A stretch of DNA of 64,000 nt from the NCBI GenBank assembly GCA_033851265.1, contig JAWWOW010000005.1:124001-188000 (forward strand), given 5' to 3'. The DNA comes from JAWWOW01 sp033851265 (GTDB lineage Bacteria; Actinomycetota; Actinomycetes; JAWWOW01). A program made the translations under genes and the position numbers. This document shows, piece after piece, positions 51,258 to 60,288 of the stretch. How positions within the stretch are numbered: position 1 is the stretch's first letter; the number at the start of each line of letters is the position of its first letter. The notes under the pieces are model-generated. The model was not told where the DNA came from and did not search any database. It saw only the letters and a program-made list of their open reading frames with translations.

Positions 51258-53450
51258 ATGACCGAGTGGGAGACCCGCCTCCATCGGCGGATCGAAGAGC
51301 TCGTCGCTTCGGCGGACGACGACGACCAGGCCGAGAGCGCCCGAACCCGGGCCGAGCTCGCCGAGTTGCGCTCGGACATCGCCGATGCCCTGGAAGCAGT
51401 CCGCGACCGGCTCGCCGACAACCTCGGCTCGTTGCGCGGAGATCTGTCCGGCCTTCGCGACGCCGTCACCGTGCTTCTGGGTGCCGTCAGTGACAACCAG
51501 GACTCCGGTCGCGACCTCGTCCAGCAGTCCATCGGCGAGGCCCGCGACCTGCTCGAGGAACGCCTCGCCACGCTCGAGGACGCTCTCGAGTCACTCTCCG
51601 ATCGACTCGAAGCCCTGGCTCGTGACGGCGTCACCGAAACATCGGACCGGCTCGGCTCGATCGTCGAGTCGATGCGGCTGTTGCCGGCCCAGGTGGCGGA
51701 GAGCACCGACGACACGGCGGTCCGCGAGGCACTCACCGAACTGGCCGCGGCGGTCGACCGCGGCCTGGCCGACCTCGGCAGCCGGCTCTCGATCGCGGTC
51801 GCGGAAACCGGCGCGGCCGATCGGACGCATGTCGAGACTGAGCTCGTAGCGCTGCGCGCCGACCTTGCCGATGCATTGGAAGAGGTGCGCGACCGACTCA
51901 ATGACAATCTCGGTCAGCGCGTGACGCAGCAGACCGGTGACTTGCTCGACCGCCTCGATGAGGGCATCGCCGTACTCGGACGTCGGCTGGGTGAGCTGGC
52001 CGAGCCAGTCAGCGCCACCGCCGCGGTCGTTGCGAGCAACGATGAGCGACTCGGCACCGTCGAAGAGTCCATCGGCGAGATGCACGAGGAACTCACCGCG
52101 ATCAGCAGCGAGTGGTCGAGTCGGACGACGGCGGTCGTCGAACAAGCACGCGCGGCCGGCGAAGCAGCAGCCGATGCGGTCGGGGAGCGCGCCCAGGCTG
52201 CGATCGCGACGGTCGAGGAGAACATCGGCGCCATCCTCGAAGAAAATCGTGCCGAGAACGCCGAGACCTCCAAGGAAGCCCGCGCGCTCGTCAAACAAGC
52301 TCGTACGGCTGCCGACGATGTGGCAGCGGTGATCCAGGAACGCGCGGCCGCGATCGTCGAGCTGATGCGCGCCGAAGCTCAGACCGTCCTCGAGCAGTTC
52401 CGGACGGAGGCGCAGGGCGCATTCGACGAGGTGAAGGCGGAGTCGACCACCACGGCGCGGGAGGCCCGCAAGGTTTCCGAACAGGCGCGCAACGCCGTTG
52501 AGGCGGTGCAGTCGACGCTGCAGGAGCAGACAGCCGTGCTGGTAGAGCGATTGCGCACCGACGTCGCCTCCGTGCTCGAGGACACCCGCCGCGAGAGTCG
52601 GGAGGCTTCTGCAGAAGTGCGGGCCGCGCTGACCCGTTCGACGGGGGCTGTCACCAAGACACACGAGCGAATGGAGACCGACGCGGACCGGCTGGCGGAC
52701 GCGGGCCGGGGCCTGCTCGCCTACCTCGCTGAGCGCGACCGGGTACTCGAGGCCGAGCGGATGACCGTCCTGCACGAGGTCCTCGACGACTTCGCCGAGG
52801 GACTGTCGGTGAAGGAGCGCAAGCGGGCCGCCGATCGACTGGGCGATGCCATGCGGCGACGCCGCGAGGCACGCGATGCCGAGCGGTGGCGCAAGCAGCA
52901 GGGGGCACCAACCGACACGGGGGTGCCGCCGGACCTGTCGACGTACCTGCCGCCCGCACCGGGGCAGGGGGCCGAGGCACCCGACGAGCCACCGATCCCG
53001 TCCTCCACACCGCCCTCGCGCCGGCGCCCGGGCGCGATCCGGCCGGCTACCGCGCCGCGGCGTGACGGCCCGCCCTCGACGGCCGGGGGCTCGGCCGACG
53101 CACCAGCCGCGACGCCATCGGCACCGGGGACGGCGACCGCAGCGACAGCCCCGGCGAAGGCGCCGGTGAAGGCCACCCCGGCGAAGACCGCCCCGGTGAA
53201 GGCCCCGGCGGTGAAATCAGCCCCGCGGACCAAACCGGCGCCCACGAAGGCCGCAGCGCCGAAGAAGGCCGCCGCCGCCAAGAAAACGCCCGCCAAGCAG
53301 GTTCCGGGCGCCCAGGCGCCCGCCAAGCAGGTTCCAGGCGCACCGGCGCCCGCTAAGCAGACGCCCGCCAAGCAGGCTCCGGGAGCCCAGACCTCCACCG
53401 AGACGACCGGACCGCGGGAAGAAATTCGACCCAACAGCCCGCAAAGCTGA
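51258..53450 (+). CDS. Long coiled-coil protein with histone H1-like tail
   Basis: 730 residues from ATG 51258 (GAGGG seven bases upstream). Residues 1 to about 550 are nearly continuous heptad-like helix, acidic, with a duplicated element: LRSDIADALEAVRDRLADNL near residue 40 and LRADLADALEEVRDRLNDNL near 200. A basic DAMRRRREARDAERWRKQQ segment and a Pro-rich linker follow, then a tail from about 620 of Ala, Pro and Lys (KAPVKATPAKTAPVKA, KKAAAAKKTPAKQVPG). No signal peptide or membrane helix. Function unknown; a DNA-binding or filament role is only a guess from composition. Confidence 0.85.
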   Translation: MTEWETRLHRRIEELVASADDDDQAESARTRAELAELRSDIADALEAVRDRLADNLGSLRGDLSGLRDAVTVLLGAVSDNQDSGRDLVQQSIGEARDLLEERLATLEDALESLSDRLEALARDGVTETSDRLGSIVESMRLLPAQVAESTDDTAVREALTELAAAVDRGLADLGSRLSIAVAETGAADRTHVETELVALRADLADALEEVRDRLNDNLGQRVTQQTGDLLDRLDEGIAVLGRRLGELAEPVSATAAVVASNDERLGTVEESIGEMHEELTAISSEWSSRTTAVVEQARAAGEAAADAVGERAQAAIATVEENIGAILEENRAENAETSKEARALVKQARTAADDVAAVIQERAAAIVELMRAEAQTVLEQFRTEAQGAFDEVKAESTTTAREARKVSEQARNAVEAVQSTLQEQTAVLVERLRTDVASVLEDTRRESREASAEVRAALTRSTGAVTKTHERMETDADRLADAGRGLLAYLAERDRVLEAERMTVLHEVLDDFAEGLSVKERKRAADRLGDAMRRRREARDAERWRKQQGAPTDTGVPPDLSTYLPPAPGQGAEAPDEPPIPSSTPPSRRRPGAIRPATAPRRDGPPSTAGGSADAPAATPSAPGTATAATAPAKAPVKATPAKTAPVKAPAVKSAPRTKPAPTKAAAPKKAAAAKKTPAKQVPGAQAPAKQVPGAPAPAKQTPAKQAPGAQTSTETTGPREEIRPNSPQS

Positions 53451-53501
53451 CATTCCGCGGCGCCCACGCGGGTGAACGCTGCACCAATAACACAGAACCA
53501 C

Positions 53502-53531
53502 TTGACGACGACGGTACGACGCGCGTGTAAT
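53502..53531 (+). promoter_or_regulatory. Possible sigma70-type promoter for whiB2
   Basis: TTGACG, 18 bases, TGTAAT, in the 250-base gap before whiB2. Each box matches consensus at five of six positions. It implies a leader of roughly 160 bases. Confidence 0.4.
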
Positions 53532-53700
53532 TCCACTCGTGTCATTCGGGCCAGCGCAAATGCCAGTTGTACCGGAGCGGTCCGGGCGGACCCCATCGGT
53601 GCCGCTTCCTCGGACGCGCGGCTGGGCGCTGGATCCCGATCGGCACCGCGAAGCACCTCGGGGTCGGCCCCGGGGGCAGAGCTGGGTCGAGGAGACGGTC

Positions 53701-54003
53701 ATGGTCGAAATCGCGTTCCCGCTCGCATCGCTGGTCGCAGCTGACCGCGCCGAGTTCATCGGCGACGACGTCATTGGCGACGAGGATGACGGCGAGCTGA
53801 GCTGGCAGGAACGGTCACTGTGCGCGCAGACCGACCCGGAGGCGTTCTTTCCGGAGAAGGGCGGGTCGACCCGAGAGGCCAAGCGGGTGTGCTCCGGCTG
53901 TGAGGTCCGCGCTGAGTGCCTCGAGTACGCGCTCGGCCATGACGAGCGGTTCGGCATCTGGGGCGGGCTGTCCGAGCGGGAACGCCGGCGGTTGAAGCGT
54001 CGG
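53701..54003 (+). CDS. whiB2: WhiB-family iron-sulphur regulator (WhiB2/WhmD type)
   Basis: About 103 residues from ATG 53701, stop near 54012. The four iron-sulphur cysteines are about C41, C64, C67 and C73 in CAQTDPEAFFPEKGGS and KRVCSGCEVRAEC, followed by FGIWGGLSERERRRLKRR, the GVWGG-type turn and basic tail. The EKGGSTREAK stretch is typical of WhiB2/WhmD, which controls septation and division in mycobacteria and streptomycetes together with WhiA. GAGGAGAC lies before the ATG. The gene sits next to the glycan gene block, as in M. tuberculosis. Confidence 0.93.
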
Positions 54004-54112
54004 GCGGTCTAGCGCTCCACCCCGGCTGTCCATTTCGACTCGATAGGCTGGCTCGTCGCCGGCCGCCACCGCGCCGGCATCCCATCCCCTCACCCCCGGG
54101 TGTCGCGCACGC

Positions 54113-57100
54113 ATGCCTCCTCGCACGTCCAGCCGTCCGGCTTCGTCCGACGCGCCCGGCGGTCGACCCGTTGCGCGATCGACGAACCGTGCGGCCGCCG
54201 GCCGCTCCCGGCTCGTGGAGTTCCCCCGACACCTCGTCACGGCTGTCCTCGTCGCGCACGACGGCGCCCCGTGGTTGCCGGATGCACTCGCTGCCCTGCA
54301 ATGGCAGCGGCGCCCGCCCCAGCGCATTGCCGCCGTTGACACCGGCAGCGGGGATGACACTCGAGCGATTCTCGATCGTGAGCTCGGCCCGGAGTCGGTT
54401 CTTGATGCGCCCCGCGACATGGGGTACGGCGCGGCGGTGCAACTCGCGCTAACGGCGTACGCCGGAGCCCCCGAGCCGCCCATGCCCGGGCGGTCGGAGG
54501 AAGCCGAAACCGTCGACTGGGTCTGGCTCCTCCATGACGACTGCGCACCGGCCCCCGACGCGCTGCGAAACCTGCTGGAACTGGCCGACACCAGCCCGCA
54601 GGTAGCGGTGGTCGGACCGAAGATCCATGCCTGGCACGACCCCCGCATCATCCTCGAGGTGGGTTTCACCGTCGACACGTCGGGCCGGCGTGAGACCGGC
54701 CTGGAGCGCCGGGAGTTCGATCAGGGTCAGCACGACGCCGTCCGCGATGTTCTCGCGGTGAGTAGTGCGGGCGCGCTCATTCGTCGTGACGTCTGGGACG
54801 CGCTCGGGGGCTTCGACCCTGCCCTGCCGCTGTTCCGCGATGACCTCGACTTCTGCTGGCGAGCCAACCTGGCGGGCCACCGGGTCGTGGTTGCACCGCA
54901 GGCGACAGTGCGACATGCCGCGGCCGCTACCGCGCGGCGCCGACCCCTCGATGCCACCGGCAACCGGCCACGTCGGGTGGACCGAGCCCACGCGCTCTAC
55001 ACGCTGCTCGTCAACCTGTCGGCACTCGGCCTCATCGTCACGATCCCGCGGCTGATCTTGGGATCGCTGTTCCGCGTAGCTGTCCTGTTGCTGGTCAAAC
55101 GAACGCGTGATGCGGCGGACGAGCTCAGCGCTCTCGGGTCGGTGCTCCGGCATCCGCGGCTGATCTCGGCCGGTCGAGCCCGCCGGTCGGCGACGCGGCA
55201 GCTGCCGCACCGCGCGACCCGGCCGCTCATGTCCCGCCGATCAACCCGGCTGCGGCACCGGGCTGACGCGTTCGCAACCTGGCTGGCTGAGCGGGCGCGC
55301 GGCGAGGACGCCGGGCCGAGCCCGACAGCGATCGAAACCGGTCCGTCGGAGGGCGACTACGACTTCGACGTCGGCGGGACTCACCTGTTCCGCCGGATCT
55401 TCATCCGACCGGGTCCGCTCGTCGTCCTCGGCCTGGTCCTGGTCGCCCTCATCGCCGAACGCGGCCTGCTGGGAGGGGGCTCACTGGCCGGCGGACAACT
55501 ACTGCCGGCACCAACCGGGGCGCGCGACCTGTGGTCGGCGTTTTTCGCTTCCTGGCACCCGGTCGCGCAAGGAAGTGACACCGCGTCCCCGCCGTACCTC
55601 GCCGTGCTGGCGACCCTGTCGACGGTGCTGTTCGGCAAGGCGTGGCTCGCTGCCGACGTGATCCTGCTCGGCTGTGTTCCGCTCGCCGGCGTCACGGCGT
55701 ACATCACCGCAGGCCGCGTGACACGCGACCCGATCTTGCGCGCGTGGGGAGCGGCAACGTACGCATTGCTGCCGATCGCCACCGGAGTGGTCGCCGCCGG
55801 TCGGCTCGGCGATGCCGTTGCGTTCGTCGTGATCCCGTTGCTCCTCGTCGCGGGTGAGCGCGTGTTGCGAACCGACCCTCGGTTCGACGGCTGGCGTCAT
55901 GTCACGACCGCCGCCCTGCTGCTTGCCGTGGCGACGGCGTTCGCTCCCGTCATCTACCTCGTTGCGTTGCCGGTGCTCATCGGGGGAACCGTTGGCGTTC
56001 GGCTGATGGCGACACCACCCGCGGCAGGCGGCGCAATCCGGCGGACGCTCGGCATCGCACTCGTGGCCGGCCTGCCGCTCGCGCTGCTCTGGCCGTGGAC
56101 GGCCACGGTGCTCTCCCACCCCGATCTCGTCCTGCAGACACCCGGACCTGCCGCGGCCGGCCTCACGGCCACGGAGTTGCACCCGGCCGCGTTGCTGGTC
56201 GCCGCGCCCGGCGGGCCTGGAACGCCTGGCGCGTGGGTCACGGTTCCGCTGCTGCTCGCCGGCTTGGCGGGCTTGATACGGGTGGCAGGTCGCCAGCTTG
56301 CCCGCGCGCTGTGGGGTGTCGGCCTCGCTGCCCTCGTCGTCGGCATCCTCGTCGCGCACGCCCGGATGGACGTGAACGGCGCCCGCATCGTCGGCTGGCC
56401 GGGGATCCCGGCAGCGATCGTCGGAGCGGTCCTGGTCGCCGGCGCGCTCGTCGCTGGCGATGGTGCGCGGGAGCGCTTGTCGCGGATGTCGTTCTCCTGG
56501 CGTCAGCCGCTCGCCGGCGTGGTCGCCGTCGGTGCGTTGCTCGTCCCCGTAGTGGCGGGCGTCGCCTGGCTGTCCCGCGGAGCCAGCGACCCGGTGGACC
56601 GCGTCAAGCTGTCGTCAGTGCTGCCCGCATTCATCGCGGCCGAGGCGAACACCACGACCCGGCCACGCGTGCTCATCCTCCGCGCCGCCGGGGACGGATC
56701 ACTGTCCTACGCGCTGCTCCGTGGCTCACCACCGCGACTTGGCGACGGGGATGTTCGACCGAGCGAGGCGGCCGACAGGCAGTTGTCTGCTGCCGTCGCC
56801 GACCTTGCGGCGGGACGCGGTGGCGCCGCGGCAGCTGTGCTCGGGACGTACGGCGTTCGCTATGTGCTGGTGCCGAGCGCCGATGCCGCCGTGCTCGGCT
56901 CGGTTCTGGACGGCTCGCCCGGGCTGAGTCGGGTCAGTACGGCGGAACAACTCGACTTATGGCGGGTCACCGCACCGAGCGGACGCCTCGTCGTCCTGCC
57001 GACGCCCCTGGCGCAGGAAGCACGGACCCAATCCGCCCCCGACCCGAGCACCCTCGCCGGCAACCGCCCGCTGGCGCTGCCCGCCGATGTCGTCGGGGCA

Positions 57101-57472
57101 CACGCGACCGTTCCGGCAGGAGCGGATGGTCGCCTGCTGGTGCTGGCCGAGAGCGCCGACAACGGCTGGCGAGCTGAGATCGGCGGCCAGCGGTTGGAGC
57201 GTGTCACCGCATGGGGATGGGCCCAGGGCTTCGTGCTACCGGCTGCCGGCGGGCAGCTGCGCGTCTGGCACTCCGGCGGCCGCCGCGATCTGCAACTGCT
57301 CGGTGAAGGCCTGCTGCTCCTCGTCGTGATGCTGGCGGCAGTCCCGGCCTCGTCGGCCGCACGTCGGCCCGCAGATGACGGTCCGCCTCCGCCGCCGAGC
57401 CAGGATGGGCCGACCGAGCCACTGCGCAACGTCAGGGTCACTGCGGGTGCGCCGGGACGGGGGTCTCCATGA
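54113..57472 (+). CDS. Giant membrane glycosyltransferase (GT2 plus polytopic domain)
   Basis: 1,119 residues. A GT2 GT-A domain at about 40-290: VTAVLVAHDGAPWLPDAL, WLLHDDCAPAPDAL near 139, AGALIRRDVWDALGGFDPAL and FRDDLDFCWRANLAGH. Two helices near 300-330 and a cytosolic stretch follow, then about ten hydrophobic segments between 430 and 825, an extracytoplasmic part and a final helix near 1062. Such actinobacterial proteins resemble mycobacterial Rv3779-type enzymes only in layout. The start lies 101 bases after whiB2. ATGA overlap with the DUF5719 gene. Probably moves a sugar to a lipid carrier and may help export it. Confidence 0.88.
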   Translation: MPPRTSSRPASSDAPGGRPVARSTNRAAAGRSRLVEFPRHLVTAVLVAHDGAPWLPDALAALQWQRRPPQRIAAVDTGSGDDTRAILDRELGPESVLDAPRDMGYGAAVQLALTAYAGAPEPPMPGRSEEAETVDWVWLLHDDCAPAPDALRNLLELADTSPQVAVVGPKIHAWHDPRIILEVGFTVDTSGRRETGLERREFDQGQHDAVRDVLAVSSAGALIRRDVWDALGGFDPALPLFRDDLDFCWRANLAGHRVVVAPQATVRHAAAATARRRPLDATGNRPRRVDRAHALYTLLVNLSALGLIVTIPRLILGSLFRVAVLLLVKRTRDAADELSALGSVLRHPRLISAGRARRSATRQLPHRATRPLMSRRSTRLRHRADAFATWLAERARGEDAGPSPTAIETGPSEGDYDFDVGGTHLFRRIFIRPGPLVVLGLVLVALIAERGLLGGGSLAGGQLLPAPTGARDLWSAFFASWHPVAQGSDTASPPYLAVLATLSTVLFGKAWLAADVILLGCVPLAGVTAYITAGRVTRDPILRAWGAATYALLPIATGVVAAGRLGDAVAFVVIPLLLVAGERVLRTDPRFDGWRHVTTAALLLAVATAFAPVIYLVALPVLIGGTVGVRLMATPPAAGGAIRRTLGIALVAGLPLALLWPWTATVLSHPDLVLQTPGPAAAGLTATELHPAALLVAAPGGPGTPGAWVTVPLLLAGLAGLIRVAGRQLARALWGVGLAALVVGILVAHARMDVNGARIVGWPGIPAAIVGAVLVAGALVAGDGARERLSRMSFSWRQPLAGVVAVGALLVPVVAGVAWLSRGASDPVDRVKLSSVLPAFIAAEANTTTRPRVLILRAAGDGSLSYALLRGSPPRLGDGDVRPSEAADRQLSAAVADLAAGRGGAAAAVLGTYGVRYVLVPSADAAVLGSVLDGSPGLSRVSTAEQLDLWRVTAPSGRLVVLPTPLAQEARTQSAPDPSTLAGNRPLALPADVVGAHATVPAGADGRLLVLAESADNGWRAEIGGQRLERVTAWGWAQGFVLPAAGGQLRVWHSGGRRDLQLLGEGLLLLVVMLAAVPASSAARRPADDGPPPPPSQDGPTEPLRNVRVTAGAPGRGSP

Positions 57473-58971
57473 GACGTCCCGTCTTCGCCTTGGGTCTGGT
57501 CGTCGCGATCCTCACCATCACGGTCGTTGTCGCCGAGGCGGTGGGCTCTTCGGCCGTGGTGCCAGGCGGCCGGAGTCGGGCCACTACGGCGGCGCCGGTT
57601 GTCGGCGTTCGTCTCGTGTGTCCTGACGTGGTCAGCCGCCAGGTCGGCCAGATCGTTCGCACCACTCGCGTCGGTGTGGGCCAGCCGGCTTCGGCGGGCG
57701 AGGGTTCGGCGTCGGGAGGATCGGTCGTCGTCACCCGGCTCAAGGAGCTGGGGTCGGCGAAGGCACGTCCGGTTGCGACGCTCACGCGTCCGGGTTCGAG
57801 CGTGAAGATCGCGGTCACTGGCGACCTCGGTGACCTCGTCGTCGACGGGACGGGCCCGCTTGCCCCCGGCCTCGCCGCCGACATCTTCGGGCTTCGTGAC
57901 GCCGGTCCCTACCGCGGGATCGACGGTGTTGCCTGCACGTCGCCGGCCGGCGAGGCGTGGGCGCTCGGCGCAAGTACGACGGTGGGTGAGCACAGCGAGC
58001 TGCGCCTGACCAACGCCGACGACCAGCCCGCTTTGGTCGACGTCACGCTGTTCGGCGCGAAGGGTCGCATCAACGCGGCTGCTGGTCGAGGTGTCGGTGT
58101 GCCGGCTCGGGCCACCCGGACCATTCGCCTGGAGACTCTCGCGCCGGAGGAACGACTGCTGCTCATCCGCGTCCAGGTGCGTTCGGGCCGTGTTGCGACG
58201 TCCGTGCGCGTTCAGTCACAGAAGGCGGCAACGCCGCAGGGCCAGGATTGGTTGCCCCTCGCCGCCGCACCATCGAAGCGCACCGTCGTGCCCGGAATCG
58301 CCGGCGGCGCGGGACCGCGCCGGCTCGTCGTGGCCAACCCCGGCGAGATCGACACAACCGCGAGCATCCAGCTGGTGAGCAGCCGCGCCACGTTCGTTCC
58401 TCGTGGCCTGTCGGCCGTCACCGTGCGCGCGGGCTCGGTCGTGAGCATCGATGTCACAAAGGCATTGGGTGCCGGTGCGGCCGCCGCCGTCGTGACCGCC
58501 GAACGCCCGCTCGTTGCTGCCGCGTCGATCAGCACGGGACCACAGGTCAACGGGTACGCCGAGCTGGCGTGGACCGCCGGGGTGCCCAGGCTGACCGACC
58601 CCGCCTCCGCCCTCATCAACGTGACCAAGCTGAACCGGTCCAGCGCGCTGATCCTGTCGGCGCCGCAGTCGGCCGCCACGGTTCGACTGACCACACTGCT
58701 CGGGTTAGCGCCCGGCGTGCCCATCTCGGCAACGCTGACGATTCCGGCAGGGCGCACGCTGAGTGTCGACCTCAACAAGTACGCCGGCAGCGTCGACGTC
58801 GGCATCAGCGTCGTGCCCCTGGGCGGCTCCGGCCCTGTCTACGCGGCCCGGCTGATCCTGCAGCGGGGACGGCGAAGTCCGCTCATCACGGTGCTGCCGT
58901 TACGAAGTGCACCGGTCGTGCGGGTGGTGCACCCGGCGTTCGCCGATCTCCGCGCCGGATTACCGCGCTAG
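57469..58971 (+). CDS. DUF5719 family secreted/anchored protein
   Basis: 500 residues. One N-terminal hydrophobic segment (FALGLVVAILTITVVVAEAV) then beta-rich Val/Ala/Thr sequence to the end, with VVVANPGEIDTTASIQLV and SVDLNKYAGSVDVGISV typical of the actinobacterial DUF5719 group found after this glycosyltransferase. Function not known; position suggests an extracytoplasmic partner of the giant glycosyltransferase. Its last four bases overlap the convergent metallopeptidase-like gene. Confidence 0.83.
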   Translation: MRRPVFALGLVVAILTITVVVAEAVGSSAVVPGGRSRATTAAPVVGVRLVCPDVVSRQVGQIVRTTRVGVGQPASAGEGSASGGSVVVTRLKELGSAKARPVATLTRPGSSVKIAVTGDLGDLVVDGTGPLAPGLAADIFGLRDAGPYRGIDGVACTSPAGEAWALGASTTVGEHSELRLTNADDQPALVDVTLFGAKGRINAAAGRGVGVPARATRTIRLETLAPEERLLLIRVQVRSGRVATSVRVQSQKAATPQGQDWLPLAAAPSKRTVVPGIAGGAGPRRLVVANPGEIDTTASIQLVSSRATFVPRGLSAVTVRAGSVVSIDVTKALGAGAAAAVVTAERPLVAAASISTGPQVNGYAELAWTAGVPRLTDPASALINVTKLNRSSALILSAPQSAATVRLTTLLGLAPGVPISATLTIPAGRTLSVDLNKYAGSVDVGISVVPLGGSGPVYAARLILQRGRRSPLITVLPLRSAPVVRVVHPAFADLRAGLPR

Positions 58972-59429
58972 CCCTCGTCATCCCAGCCCGGGTCGCCATA
59001 TCCGGGGTCGACGGTTTCGGGCTCGAGTCCGAGTAGCTCAGCGACTTGTTCGACGACGATGTCGTGCACCAGGTCGCCGAGGTCGTCGCGATCGGCAGCT
59101 CGAGCTTCCAGGGGTCGGCGGTAGACAACGATGCGCGCAGGTGTGCGCCCCTCGGGCGGGAGCAACCGCGCCAATGGCACGGTCGGCTCCGCCACGATGG
59201 AGACGTCCGGTCCGGGCGGGACTTCTTCGACGGCGAACTCGACATCGGCGAGCTGCTTGCCCCAGCGGTCCTCGAGGTGCTCGACGGCGTCCAGGACGAG
59301 ATCGTCAAACGCCTGGGTGCGGGTACGGCGCAACGGAAGGCCGGGCGGCACGAGCGGGCCGCGCAGCCCGCGGCCATGCCGATCCCGTGGGTGCGGAGAC
59401 CGGCGGCGACCCTTCGAGGGGCGTGTCAC
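58968..59429 (-). CDS. Metallopeptidase-like protein (zincin family, Rv3259 place)
   Basis: 153 residues. DDLVLDAVEHLEDRWGKQL and PARIVVYRRPLEARA match the UPF/zincin family whose members have an HExxH helix. Here the equivalent helix reads DLVHDIVVEQVAELLGLEPE, with HD in place of HE and no second histidine, so it may not bind zinc. Basic Arg-rich N-terminus. Opposite strand to its neighbours; divergent from DUF3499 with 36 bases between starts. Actinobacterial relatives hold the same place next to whiB2/DUF3499. Confidence 0.8.
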   Translation of the reverse strand: MTRPSKGRRRSPHPRDRHGRGLRGPLVPPGLPLRRTRTQAFDDLVLDAVEHLEDRWGKQLADVEFAVEEVPPGPDVSIVAEPTVPLARLLPPEGRTPARIVVYRRPLEARAADRDDLGDLVHDIVVEQVAELLGLEPETVDPGYGDPGWDDEG

Positions 59430-59465
59430 GCAGCGAGGCTACGGCGGGCCGGATACCGTGCGCGC

Positions 59466-59822
59466 GTGAGCCCACTCCGCCGCTGCTCGCGCGCGGGTTG
59501 CGCGCAGCCAGCGGTAGCCACCCTCACCTACGTCTACGCCGACTCCACTGCCGTCGTCGGCCCGCTCGCGACCTACGCCGAGCCGCACTGCTACGACCTG
59601 TGCACCCGGCATGCCACCCGGCTCATTGCGCCGCGCGGCTGGGAACTGCTCCGGCTCGACGCACCGTCCTCACCCCCCGGACCCACCGGCGATGACCTCG
59701 AGGCGCTCGCCAATGCCGTTCGCGAGGCGGCTCGGCCGCCCGGTGATGGTCCCCCCGACCCGGACGGCTCCGGGGTGGGGCGCCGTGGGCACCTGCGTGT
59801 CCTCCCCGCTCCCACCGCCTAG
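59466..59822 (+). CDS. DUF3499 family protein
   Basis: 118 residues from GTG 59466. RRCSRAGCAQPAVATLTYVY with paired cysteines, then YAEPHCYDLCTRHATRL, together a small zinc-ribbon-like fold; the rest is acidic and Pro/Gly rich (GDDLEALANAVREAARP). Matches Rv3258c in place and pattern. No known reaction. It lies between the metallopeptidase-like gene and the zinc-ribbon protein. Confidence 0.88.
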   Translation: MSPLRRCSRAGCAQPAVATLTYVYADSTAVVGPLATYAEPHCYDLCTRHATRLIAPRGWELLRLDAPSSPPGPTGDDLEALANAVREAARPPGDGPPDPDGSGVGRRGHLRVLPAPTA

Positions 59823-59951
59823 CCACGCTCACGCCGGTCACCCTTGTGGGCGGGTGTCCGTTTTGTGAGTGAAACGCCCTTGATTCAAGGAATCCGGCCC
59901 AACCTGTCGATACGCACTCGTCCGATCGGGTGACATCCAGGGAGCCCCGCC
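59823..59951. promoter_or_regulatory. 129-base gap with two palindromes
   Basis: CGTTT, eight bases, AAACG at about 59859-59876, and CCTTGA-T-TCAAGG at 59878-59890. Close spacing suggests an operator or hairpin pair for the zinc-ribbon and manB genes. GGGAG is seven bases before the next ATG. Confidence 0.3.
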
Positions 59952-60254
59952 ATGGCACGTCCCGCTAGCGCCGAACGCACCACCACCGCTCGTCGACCGC
60001 GCACGATCGCAGCCGCTGTTCCGCTCCAGCCGGTCTCCACAGAGCCCGCATCGCTTACCCAGATCAGCTCGCACAGTGCCGCCAAATGCCCCATCTGCTC
60101 CGGGACTCGGCTCACCAAGCTCACGATGGTGCTGACCGACGGGTCGCCTGTCGACTTCACGTCCTGCCACACCTGCGAGCACAAGTCATGGGTGCAGGAC
60201 GGCGCCGTTCTGCAGGTGGACACCGTGCTTGCGAAGGCGCGCAAGCCGCGTTGA
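59952..60254 (+). CDS. Small zinc-ribbon protein
   Basis: 100 residues. After a basic Thr/Ala-rich N-terminus, SHSAAKCPICSGTRLTK and VDFTSCHTCEHKSWVQ give two CxxC pairs of a zinc ribbon. It resembles short actinobacterial proteins found just before manB; I know no function. ATG 59952 has GGGAG seven bases upstream. Its stop lies 34 bases before manB. Confidence 0.75.
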   Translation: MARPASAERTTTARRPRTIAAAVPLQPVSTEPASLTQISSHSAAKCPICSGTRLTKLTMVLTDGSPVDFTSCHTCEHKSWVQDGAVLQVDTVLAKARKPR

Positions 60255-60288
60255 TCGTCGGCTGACACCTGGTCGTTACGCTCCACGG

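Noticed and set aside
49940..51907. 655-codon minus-strand frame opposite fbiC and the coiled-coil gene
   Set aside because: Ser/Arg-rich antisense of two real genes, a usual artefact of high-GC DNA.
53539..53700. Extended N-terminus for WhiB2 from GTG 53539
   Set aside because: The extra residues are Pro/Arg-rich, unlike WhiB2 relatives, and ATG 53701 has a good ribosome site.
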